NCBI GenBank assembly: GCA_037042185.1
Contig: JAXQJY010000029.1
Span: 496,001-560,000, forward strand
Direction: 5' to 3'
Source of the DNA: Sordariomycetes sp. S80-01Y
Lineage: Eukaryota > Ascomycota > Sordariomycetes
Length of the DNA: 64,000 nucleotides
Position numbers and translations under genes: made by a program. The notes under the pieces are model-generated. The model searched no databases and was not told where the DNA came from. It saw nothing but the letters and a program-made list of their open reading frames with translations. Positions 58,701 to 62,111 of this stretch are shown here, one piece after another. The first letter of the stretch is position 1. Each line of letters begins with the position of its first letter.

Positions 58701-61050
58701 TACTAACTCCGAAGATGTTTCTTTCGGCTTCTTGGTGTCCGGAAGGGATGCACCTGTTGAGGGAGTGGACGAGATCGTTGGCCCGCTCATCAACATGCTT
58801 GTGTTCCGCTTCCAATTCTCTTCAGGCATGTTGCTCAAGACTCTATTCTACGAGGCACAAGAAGATTATCTCACCAGTCTCGCACATCAACACGTGCCTT
58901 TGGCCAATGTGAGCCACGCTCTGGGTCACAAGAACCGACAGTTTTTCAACACGGCAGTCTCTGTCCAAAATGGTGGGTCGTCAAGGGAGGCTGAAGTTGA
59001 GCCCTTGCAATACGAACCTATCGAAGCACATGATCCCAGCGAGTTCTCGGTAACACTCAACGTCAGCACCGCTCGTGATGATGAGGGTGTGTTGCTTCGT
59101 TATTGGTCCGACGTCCTTTCGGACGAAGGTGCTGAAGAGCTTGCCGCAAGGATGACCGAACTCCTGAATGACTTCGTCGACCATGCTGACGAAGCGTTGT
59201 CGCATCTGCGATTGTTCCACAATTGGCAATTGCCGGTCAACATTCCCTCAACACCTGAGACCGTCCAGTCCTGGTCGTCGCAAGACAAGGAAAGAAGTCG
59301 GAGAGCTATTACAAGCAGCATTCCCACCAGCGAATCTTCTTTCGATCCTGACTCCATGACAAACTCGATCTCGAAAAAGATGGCCAACTCAGCTCACCTG
59401 AAGACATCCTTGTCCACCAAACTAAAGTCGTTGTGGTCAGAGACCTTAGGAGTCGAAAACTCGTTGATCTCGCACGAAACGGGCTTCTTCGATTTAGGCG
59501 GAGATTCCATCATTGCCATGTCAATGGCTAGCAACGCCAGGGATCTGGGTCTACCTCTCAATGTCACAGATGTCTTCAAGAATCCGACTTTCGGGGAGAT
59601 GCTTGCTTGCGTGTGGGAAAGTTCCATGCCGGACTTTGAGCTATTGTCTCACACTGACGACGAGATGGAGCTATTGAAGAAAGATCCTTTTGGCGTAGCG
59701 GAGTCCCCGTACGAGCCATTCTCAATGCTCAGTTCCGATGAGGTTGAGTCGTTCATCAGGGACGTCGTTTGCCCCGCCACCAGGGTATCCCGAGCCACGA
59801 TACTCGACGTTCTGCCCGCGACAGACTTCCAGTCGCAGGCTATCGAAGGCCACCTACTCGAGTCTCGCTGGATGCTGAACCACTTCTATCTGGACGGCGA
59901 GGGACCAGTAGACACAGAGCTCTTACAGGAAAGTCTGATGAATGTAGTGGCGTCTTTCGACATCTTACGCACTGTCTTTGTAAGACATCAACACGTCTAT
60001 TGGCAGGTCGTCCTTCGCCAAATTGCTGTCAATTTGAGCGTTTGCTTCACTGACGACCTGGAAAAGTTCACTGCGGAGCTTTCAGAGAATCATAAAAAGG
60101 AAGTTCCTCAGCTTGGAAGACCCTTGACCCGATTCACAATCGCTCGTCACAGCTCCTCGAACCGGCACAGAATCTTCATTCGAATCTCACATGCTCAGTA
60201 CGATGGAATTTGCTTCCCCGCGGTTCTTGATGCTTTAAAGGCTTCCTACGAAGGCAGACCGATCAGCACTGCCCCATCATTCGGAAGCTTTATTTCTAAG
60301 TCAATGAGCCGAAGAAATGCAGATCAACACGACTACTGGACAAGACTGCTAGATGGATCGACCATGACCGACGTTGTCGCAAGAGATAGGACAAGGCTTG
60401 GTGTGTTGCCGACGAAGGTCCTCAAACGAACGGTCGACATGCAGTCTCTTGCCTCACTCAACATCACGACTGCCACCATCGTCAAGACAGCATGGTCGAT
60501 CGCGCTGGCAAAGATCACTGGACGAAACGACTTAGTATTCGGGCACCTTGTCAACGGGCGCAATGTGGACAGCGTCGCACAGATCGGAAGCATAGTCGGA
60601 CCATGTCTCAACGTCGTCCCAGTGAGGGTGCAGATCAACAAAGCGGGCACCGCTCTCGAGCTTCTTCGAAAAATACAGGATCAACAGGTGGAGAGCATGC
60701 CTCACGAGTCTCTCGGCTTCCGCGAGATCACTGAGAAGTGCACAGACTGGCAAGGTCACGCCGGGCTAAGAGGCTTCAGCACGACGGTCCAGCACCAAAG
60801 TATGACGCAAACCCAGGAGCTGACAATTGGAGGAAATGCCTACGAAGTCGGTGCGCTGGCGCCCGACGTGGACTCAGCTGATTTCAGCGTGGTTACCACC
60901 CCGGTTGGAGAGACCTCGATCGAGGTATGTCTCGTTTACGCTGATGATGGCGTTATCAGTGAAGGCACTTCAGTGTCTATGTTTAATACTCTTTGCGGGA
61001 AGATACAGGACATATCAAAGGATCCTACAGTAGTTTTAGGCTTCCAATAA
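38155..61050 (+). CDS. Giant non-ribosomal peptide synthetase (NPS4/NRPS4-like), predicted cyclic hexapeptide synthetase
   Basis: One uninterrupted 22.9-kb frame encodes about 7631 aa. The ATG at 38155 is the first in frame after a stop at 38113. Domain order with approximate residues: partial C (1-235), A1 (236-752), T1 (782-852), E1 (860-1318), C2, A2 (1779-2289), T2, C3, A3 (2859-3379), T3, E2 (3484-3935), C4, A4 (4401-4926), T4, C5, A5 (5496-6012), T5, E3 (6122-6579), C6 (6599-7026), T6 (7082-7156), CT (7212-7630). Every A domain has its A3 loop (TSGTTG or TSGSTG), the YKTGD motif and a GKLxR lysine. Every T has GGDS. All three E have HHxxxDxxSW. The E pattern predicts D residues at positions 1, 3 and 5. 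The terminal CT should release the chain by cyclisation. The layout resembles Fusarium NRPS4 (fusahexin) as I remember it; orthology is inference. Confidence 0.95.
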   Translation: MSIPQSQAGNVQSEMDVRPEPCLFPRFDTCEQESRGLLCIEGHLVDRKTLPKGPMIDVLCAAWALVLATFTGQETVCFGFCNDKGRMRADTDRPFQVRQLAQLHVIGSQRLQDVVAAYSLHAMPRTDSATFFNTAVTLSDLSSDGRDTATCGHDVQLPTCQIHIKVDPATLQTIFSWDGAFMTREQAHSVKGTYAKIVTQLVNHPDLTTSELNFFSEQNLKQVEVWNETPLSDIRDCIHHVIARQADARPEAEAVCSWDGSFAYKDLLSLSSRLASRLVACGITKETFVPICFDKSKWTIVAMLAVLKAGGIFVPLDPTHPVPRLQALVHKVGAHLVLCSPNHVGTLETVAHTLIPVDDHLFSDLPHKSEEVNNLSHTTGAYMIFTSGTTGEPKGALIEHGALLSSALAHGPAMMMDRNTRSLQFAASTFDVSITEILTCLILGGCVCVPSEEARLNAIEDAITQLRVNWALLTPTFVKFIDPHRVPTLKTLVTGGEAMTLAIIRSWSHINLINCYGPAETSVVSHVHRGMTEAKSPLNIGEQVGIRCWVVDRYNHDRLMPVGAVGELVIESHTLAREYYKEPERTREAFIVDPLWIKDQAPAAGPRRMYKTGDLVRYNVDGTFHIAGRKDTQIKYHGQRIELGEIEHHLNANPSIKHAMVVLPKEGLCKGRLLTVVQLSTALDEDLVPKGRPYHLIDGDLEATARSTVEEVKDMLSKRLPPYMVPSMWIAVEFIPRLQSGKLDRKQTAQWLNTMDEQLYRQLNPVVAAEATNDLAFANPTESTLHEIWSHVLNLKPEQLSLGQSFLSVGGDSISAMQVMAECKKKGLGLTVRHIIGTKSISDLALHVKDIEMPLFHKEVLEQPFELSPIQKLYFSRPDYDRGHYNQSFLLRTSRRILPSELHAAIGAVVNRHSMLRARFSRNSEGLWQQRITSEVQSSYRLRAVQLAANDEVEQSMVDSQTCLNATDGPLFAADLIDVDGKEQLLFAVAHHLVIDLVSWRVILQEIEEALLQPDSLAEAERPLPFQIWCNMQSEHAASMTPEQALPIANMPDGDLGYWGMQDEPNVYGEMIQEGFQLDESLTSLLMTECNDSLRTDIPDILLAAMISSFSQTFTDRRVPAIFAEGHGREVWDPAIDLSTIVGWFTTIYPVFSEVSSNATLVEAVKLVKDARRKVPANGRPYFASRWLTHRGSEAFSRHWPLEITFNYLGKYQQLERDGGLFAPVGDIAGEVRSATKGADVGPDTSCISLFEVSAVILKGSLRFSFLFNRNIKHLDKVQSWIELCRQNLSAMIQELSGRASEASLSDFPLLDLSYDGLDIMIKEKLPAAGVSSLDVVEDIYPCSPMQSGLLVSTAKDDNFYAAYALHEVKSRSTKAIDTDRLASAWATLVQYHSILRTVFIESTSQQDALFDQVVLKEVEDAVVFSDIPSEDDARQILDAPTPHSKGGKQALYRFEICRTQNGKVFCKLDISHTIMDGTSMSIIFRDLARAYEGTLNTGMPPLYGNYISYITQQPIGPGLEYWSQYLSGIEPCHFPLLDDAEAVESKELRYIRVHFEELAELQALCDKRGVTIVNAIYAAWALTLRLYTASEGVCFGYLTSSRDLPIESIRDVVGPVINMVVCHLQVLAGSTLGELMETVQQDYLNSLEYRHVPLAEVQHALQLSNTALFNTALSYRKLPQPEECLPDILFEECRPTYDPDEYNVSINIEAGEKDMAIDLMYWTDTLTDPQANNVASSFTQALRNILHSCDTPVAQLNHLGEANHSQIRDWNHKIPEAVESCVHDLVGEQIAHRPDAQAIAAWDLNISYRELDQLSKALAHHIANVGVSPEVPVLICFEKSGLAVVTMLAILRAGGICVTLDPGHPDTALKLRADDTKAPLALVSPSQVERFKSITGRAIAVDHDLMSSLSTVDGESLPNMQPSNACFIIYTSGSTGRPKGVVLEHRGIATNATYTGPLLGYHQDARVLQFASHTFDNSLAEIFTTLVAGGCVCVPSEHERLNDLAGVIDRLQVTLADITPTVACFLQPTEVPSLKTLALGGEAITAKCVNLWKDFVSLQCCYGPSECSVNSTYSGKIAQPGQATNIGKAVGSVCWVVDQNDVDCLLPIGCVGELLVDGPIVSRGYLNLPERTKESFIKPPRWSEAMIPSGSPYRRLYKTGDLVRYNSDGMLMYLGRKDTQVKLNGQRIELGEIERNIENQLPEGSQIAVELVSVGIKKALACFICTDIDNPIPKSTRQSDILPMSDSFGSQAKSLEIALGTQIPAYMVPSIWIPISEMPLSSAGKLNRRSLRLQAESVPAHLLSDYMLATKSGRAPESDVEKMIATFWASILGLEVSTIGVEDNFFKLGGDSLGAMRLVTMARNSNLALTVASIFQEPTLLDMANSARLSCASAVSASSTGSLVKAAGSIEALKRELAAEAKVSAHKIEDVYPCTSMQEGLMALSNKEAGAYVAQLVYHLPSRLDPARFRNAWGAVTKAEPVLRTRIVHTEKFGFLQVVVDDQIDWTLVDNLAGLEKSDRLLPRHNGAPLTNYALVGAKTEAPYFVWSIHHALYDGWCLPIILDKVKRCYTAEQVAKPLSGPSYKNFIRYITGVESTESEKFWKSHLQGLSTRPFPRLPSPSYQASASSLMIHHAHLKRHTGTEITLATRIRAAWALTNALYSETEDVVFWETLTGRDAPVSGIEDMVGATLATIPVRVTLEPSLSVQDLLMKVQKHSAAMTAHQYLGIQQIKKLSNETASACSAQNLIAINHGPRESADSFWNEETNEMAGTNFYTYPLMLSLHINEQELESVVHFDCGVVAEWQVRRIMDQFAAILDTFTSSKALQMRLDDLNVLSLTDTESLRRWTQSSPPLIDGLVHSMIKTRGEEKGTDKVAICSWDGEITHQTLDTLSSRLAGALAERGIGAGTFVPFCLHKSHLAAVSMLAILKCGAAFVPLDPSHPDTRLGMILEDIDATVVLCSPSQSERFTQLGKDPMPLTKDSVDALALPRALPMGLPEKPAYVIFTSGTTGKPKGTIVSHRAFCSGAVAHGLAMGINAHSRVLQFASYTFDASIMEVLTTLIHGGTVCIPSDEERLNDITGAINRLNVNWALLTPSVAQLILPSMVPSLETLVLGGEAMSAALLATWSLPSVRLMNAYGPSETSVVAAVNSNVTFDSGPTNIGRPVGSVCWVVDSSNHGKLVPVGALGELVVEGPILADGYLKNPDKTSESFITNPKWCTQFSGHSTSGQRKMYKTGDLVKLAEDGSIIFHGRKDDQVKINGQRLELSEVEYHITTDPSVQHGLVTVPASGPLSKQLTAIISLKALGNINSETNRGSINIVEKQSGAFHLTGLRERVASHLAAYMIPSRWIIIENFPLQPSGKLDRRQVLNWVVGLSEEVHDAVLSIEENIIGLNREPSDLEIQLRSAWAKVLNLKDEKIPYNQSFLHLGGDSISAMKLMAVCRSSNLALNVGQIMQSSSIVDLAQHVTLVEDVVYDVEVEEQPLELSPIQKVYFDCMGTKSTHFNQSLLVGTTRTIAVHELSVALQKIVQSHSMLRSRFFQEDGVWFQRIATDVDGSLCVRSHLHVDNSQASVLMHESQKSLDISAGPLIAADLFDMDASGDQMILIVAHHLVVDVVSWQIILHDLEQLLLSPDTCRLTKSLPFQTWTRAQAAEARRSTPGEVFHDIPPPHADLAYWGMEDKPNPHAESIVETMSLDTSQSILLLGPCHESLGTDVPDVLLACLLDSFRKSFPDRLSAPAIFNEGHGRETWDKSMDLSRTVGWFTTLCPIYLPELPFGDTDIVDVVRWVKDFRRRAPGNGRPYFAHSVYNQQTRGDFDDWPLEIAFNYLGKTQDGNTNGSIFKTLDGGLLDAASSQFDIGDEVPRLALIEITATATSGALNFSFSFNRHMNKQDSIRRWVNNLRASLTGAAESLCAASVQRTLSDFPMLPLSYGGMADFKRRLSHAGNLSVDDVEDAYPCSPVQQGIIITQMKSPDRYSYSITFEVNTQLPGDTVDVHRLAIAWQATVKRHSTLRTIFLGGLNQDDSIDQVVMRSICPNIATMECNEDELHTATSGQTSLGFPENQPPHRFRVFQTPNRRVVCVLEMSHAIADGTSMPILFRDLSLAYDGVLPASPVSAYRQFVAHTRRTPDCAATSFWKEYLSGVEPCHFPTFAGTDTKPILHSVDQPLSSVRELHEFCMASGVTLSNLLQLTWALVLQAYTGLDDVCFGYLASSRDVPVDNIDEAIGVFISMLVFRVQLDPSASVIDTLSRVNTDLIQAMQHKGLSLAQIQHEVSTSNTALFNTAYSFQRRSVSKSMSTGTLSFNVREAQDPSEYDITVNVEVWDSNAELQLCYWTDKIPDTMAKNISSTFDQILTSIVSGRSTTPIGKLTVVSEHCTQQISSWNKAEPEYLAKCVHHIFEQNASQLVSDAQAIHAWDSSFTYKQLDEASWRLAQHLTSLGVGPNTYVPLCFEKSAWTVVAMLAVLKSGGAFVPLDPAHPPERIRFLLHSVQAKVALCSPTLTDRVQVEGVDLVVVSEDTVLELKDQKIKTVPKRVTPEDAAYIIFTSGTTGLPKGTIVNHGAFSTGGIAHSKAIKMELGSRVLQFASHTFDASIMEILTTLLIGGCICIPNDHDRLNDLPGVISRFNVNWALLTPSVANVLKPGSVPSLKVLVTGGEAMSRDHITKWSKHCALINAYGPSETSVIATASLKVDGNGTTHDTQPSTIGRAVGSRSWIADPRDHNRLMPIGSIGELIVEGPIVAKGYLQNETKTRDAFIDPPSWRQKIALTGDRSDKMYKTGDLVAYNPDGSIRYMTRKDTQIKLNGQRIELGEIEHHVNQNLPSEIQSAVELVITKTSASLETKSLAVFLTSDTHAEVSTDEMIVPMNDHLIGLCRNLKSALKDVLPAYMVPTIYVPLASMPWTAAGKLDRHKLKAIVQSLSPQTVGTLKLTGALRQAKPMTPVQMKLQRAWRKVLGHDSETITSEDSFFRLGGDSLGAMKLVSAAKMEDIVLSVMDIFKHPKLSEMAARSRPSLQYAVSTIPSFSLLGRPESSEALLAELAERCGVSSNDIQDAYPCSALQEGLVTSSLQTPGAYVARNVFELPRTINVERFKLAWQRTVDHVDILRARIVNSSSSKSYQVVLRATEIKWGFSSNLQVTSEEPRSVPGTNGGSLSLYTIVEDGLSDRLYFAWTVHHALYDAWSMPSILRLASEYYMNSISIDDSRHTPYVNFINYLEEVDTTLSDNFWRAKLGSASVSHFPPVHPLLASEHESGATLTHIINYDPAGLKLDTTVASVIRAAWALVLGSQTGSDDVVFGETLSGRDIGLRGIEEVLGPTLTTVPQCVHIDRDITVADFINKLHQSYVEMIPHQHAGLQKIRRLGNSTALVCDFRNLLVIQAAEGTSVDTQLMTLVDDNVDSENFFTYPLVVECAIEPQSLKLSIHHDTNILSGWQAKRIAHHFDAIIQQLYSTESNSTAKVSELSHSSPEDIQLLRGWNGEPQPHVEENIASSLRGVTLRQPDTTAIHSWDGELKYSQLLRHAERLAKLLRLKGVKAEKFVPCCLDKSLWTTVSMVAVILAGGALVPLDPMHPPARHADIVRDCDASILLCSPQHEERFKDDSVEKIVITDALFLKNLSEISMQHSPLPLPGSRDAAFVIYTSGSTGKPKGVVIEHRSLCSSSKAWMSRMKLTPTSRVFHFTSYAFDIAMGEIFGALTMGACLCVPSEEMRTCDLPGAMNTLRATWAFLTPSVANIQEPKLFKTLTTLVCGGEALTPETIEKWADNVELMNGYGPAECTIFCVANSNVSKEKDHTRIGSAMTGGRAWVVDPRNHDFLVPLGCVGELLIDGPIVSRGYLKQDSKTKEVFIDNPAWAHLFSNESLRLYKTGDLVRYCPDGSLTFVGRRDHQVKLHGQRMELGEIEAKLEMDPLIRHAHVSLPKEGICKGRIVAVLSLDGFVSETPSMAKLELTTLTPSQLEATRPTIVSIQTRIQEVLPAYMIPSTWLVVESLPFLVSGKLDRAGVLSWLAVMDGSTLHDALSLNPVDEPTGNISPNEKLLRRVVCSVLNLREEETPLTLSFISLGGDSITAMQVMTRCRDEGFSLTLQDIIRSRSIKKLSESMKEATKTGDTVQEKEPLDQYFALSPIQQLFFNNSGSSQEGDRFNQSQLLKFNRRVEPEDFQRAVHKLVEHHSMLRSRFGRSSDGQWRQLISADILGSYKTTIHKLNKETGLSALIATGQAEISVKGPLFVADLFEQEDGPQIVSLIAHHLVVDIVSWITIIQDLETLIEAPSAILAKHLSFQAWNKAQAEHFKNLNEHNDTTPSFEVRPADLDFWNMSQTTNVYGDMAQQSFVACEEATVALAQGGGFSALSTEPLDLFISSLLQSFALVFEERELPTVFNESHGRETWDDAINIAQTVGWFTALTPVQISLSNPEDSIETIRKVKDTRRSLSNHGIQYYGQQYLNETKSQEPHKHNPMEVLINFLGRTQQNNRSASLLEPFEYDTTMEDAATVSDVGAGTHRLGLFEISISLHEDGIHFTFMYNKRMGHQERISQWVSKCHEILIQTAHLLRDTQLAPTLSDLPLLPINDLELQSLVERVLPAAQINNYAQVEDIYPCSPIQTGMLLSQAQDPTRYIFHTVVEVLAQNAEIDAQKLSKACGQVIDRHASLRTVFINSVYSGGTFDQVVLKTSNHRISIVKCKEIQVMAKLNSTSLGRANEESGPKLPYQITICHTPQQRVFMKLEMNHAVTDGASTSLILKEVGKAYEESLDLSEAPSYKNYINYITKKSLDTSLKFWITYLAGATPTIFPSLAPCYDERRLQSRTIDFGRWGSLHKLAVDAGVTLPTIVLASWALLLRRYTNSEDVSFGFLVSGRDAPVEGVDEIVGPLINMLVFRFQFSSGMLLKTLFYEAQEDYLTSLAHQHVPLANVSHALGHKNRQFFNTAVSVQNGGSSREAEVEPLQYEPIEAHDPSEFSVTLNVSTARDDEGVLLRYWSDVLSDEGAEELAARMTELLNDFVDHADEALSHLRLFHNWQLPVNIPSTPETVQSWSSQDKERSRRAITSSIPTSESSFDPDSMTNSISKKMANSAHLKTSLSTKLKSLWSETLGVENSLISHETGFFDLGGDSIIAMSMASNARDLGLPLNVTDVFKNPTFGEMLACVWESSMPDFELLSHTDDEMELLKKDPFGVAESPYEPFSMLSSDEVESFIRDVVCPATRVSRATILDVLPATDFQSQAIEGHLLESRWMLNHFYLDGEGPVDTELLQESLMNVVASFDILRTVFVRHQHVYWQVVLRQIAVNLSVCFTDDLEKFTAELSENHKKEVPQLGRPLTRFTIARHSSSNRHRIFIRISHAQYDGICFPAVLDALKASYEGRPISTAPSFGSFISKSMSRRNADQHDYWTRLLDGSTMTDVVARDRTRLGVLPTKVLKRTVDMQSLASLNITTATIVKTAWSIALAKITGRNDLVFGHLVNGRNVDSVAQIGSIVGPCLNVVPVRVQINKAGTALELLRKIQDQQVESMPHESLGFREITEKCTDWQGHAGLRGFSTTVQHQSMTQTQELTIGGNAYEVGALAPDVDSADFSVVTTPVGETSIEVCLVYADDGVISEGTSVSMFNTLCGKIQDISKDPTVVLGFQ
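40735..45330 (+). other. NRPS E1 and module 2: E - C2 - A2 - T2
   Basis: E1 carries AHHLVIDLVSW and EGHGREVWD with VGWFTT, the epimerase signatures. C2 follows an E domain, so it should be of the D-donor (DCL) class; its active motif is SHTIMDG. A2 has FTT-type anchors: YTSGSTGRPKG, FDNSLAE, CYGPSE and SAGKLNRR. The pocket is read as D-N-A-D-A-G-C-V-N-K, the only code here with Asp at position 278. T2 has FFKLGGDSLGAM. There is no E after T2, so residue 2 stays L. Confidence 0.82.
45425..49960 (+). other. NRPS module 3: C3 - A3 - T3 - E2
   Basis: C3 has a full HHALYDG motif and follows a T without E, fitting an LCL domain. A3 anchors are FTSGTTGKPKG, FDASIME, AYGPSE and PSGKLDRR, with the pocket read as D-A-M-L-V-G-A-V-V-K. 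T3 is FLHLGGDSISAM. E2 has AHHLVVDVVSW and NEGHGRETWD. Residue 3 is predicted to be D. Confidence 0.82.
50020..53200 (+). other. NRPS module 4: C4 - A4 - T4
   Basis: C4 follows E2 and has SHAIADG (DCL-like). A4 anchors are FTSGTTGLPKG, FDASIME, AYGPSE and AAGKLDRH. Its pocket read, D-A-M-L-V-G-A-V-I-K, differs from A3 only at position 331. T4 is FFRLGGDSLGAM. No E follows, so residue 4 is predicted to be L. Confidence 0.82.
53310..57890 (+). other. NRPS module 5: C5 - A5 - T5 - E3
   Basis: C5 follows T4 without E and has HHALYDA, where Ala replaces the usual Gly of HHxxxDG. A5 anchors are YTSGSTGKPKG, FDIAMGE, GYGPAE and VSGKLDRA, with the pocket read as D-I-G-F-V-G-G-I-F-K. T5 is FISLGGDSITAM. 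E3 has AHHLVVDIVSW but NESHGRETWD, where Ser replaces the Gly of EGHGRE. Residue 5 is predicted to be D. Confidence 0.82.
57950..61047 (+). other. NRPS terminal module without A domain: C6 - T6 - CT
   Basis: C6 has NHAVTDG and follows E3 (DCL-like). After it, a linker of about 55 residues leads directly to T6 (FFDLGGDSIIAM); none of the A-domain cores A1-A10 is present. The last domain is condensation-like, with SHAQYDG and the C-terminal GPCLNVVPVRV block, the usual position of a fungal macrocyclising CT domain. T6 must therefore be loaded by an A domain elsewhere in this protein or in trans. Confidence 0.85.
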
Positions 61051-62111
61051 GCATCATAATATACACGATTTCTTGAAATTTCTTTGTAGAAGCATCTGAC
61101 ATTCATTAGTCTCAGTCCCTTTAAATTTTGAATCTTGGGTGTGTATGTATCCTCTATGTTACCATTTATAATACCTTCTCTGTCGATTCTTACTCGCGCT
61201 GGAACAGTCAACCCGTGACGAATGTTTGTACTTCTTCTATGAGGAGACTATCTCCATAGGACTCGATGGTTGTAGCCTGTGACACTAGAAACATGGCTCA
61301 GAGGAGACGCCAGAGACTCCCACATTCACCATCGACTCGGGGAGCAGTGGGCGAGATCTAGGAAGCCTGGAGCTTACCAGAGTCTGAGCTAAGCTGAGAG
61401 CTCGTGACAGCTGTACAATCGCCATCTGTTCAAAATCCGCCCCCATTCACGAAAGCTTAGATACATTGAGTTTCTGGCTTAGCACCGTCAACTTTTTCTC
61501 CTACTGCTACTACTACAACCACGACAACTTCTGATATTATTAGTGCGCAGTAGCATAGATCCGCTGACATTACTAGAAAACTTCCGTTCCGCGCGATCTA
61601 AATTATCCAGTAGACAGTCAAAGACTTTTTGGGCCCTCCATTGAGGTATATTTTAGCTTGTCATTGGGCGTTTTTGTCTCAGTACACAACCGCTCGTCAC
61701 GGGCAAGCGATCGTGTCATACTAACAGTCTCTCACCCGTCGGCTTTTACCGGCCTCGACATGTCCGCGTACTAAAACCCGCGCTACTGTCCAGCCCCCCA
61801 AAGAGCCGCCGGGAAATTTCTCCATCAATCAGCGTTCCGCATTGCTGCCCATGCCAGAGCCGCGCCGACTTCGGGTCTCACTGCAGCGTATGAACCCCTA
61901 CGAACCCGGCTGAATTGGCCCTCGTGGTGGGGGATTTGGAGACGCATCGTGCCCCTCGTTCGGGGTCCCCTCGGGGAATAAGACCACGAGGGCGCGTCGT
62001 CACCTTTCTTCTCGCCATAATTTTCTCAATTTCCATCTTCCTCTTCTTCATTTGCTTCTAATGAATAGAGCTGTCGGAAGATCTAATATACACTAAAGGG
62101 AACCCGCCATC
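61051..62111. promoter_or_regulatory. Intergenic region: NRPS 3' UTR and L-galactonate dehydratase promoter
   Basis: 1.06 kb with no gene. The first 150 bp are AT-rich and fit the NRPS 3' UTR. A CCCCCAA at 61795-61801 fits the short CCNCCAA core reported for galacturonate-responsive elements, but a 7-bp degenerate match is weak evidence. Confidence 0.4.

Noticed and set aside
61795-61801. CCNCCAA galacturonate-responsive core upstream of lgd1
   Set aside because: One degenerate 7-bp match in 1 kb is expected by chance; noted but not claimed as a site.
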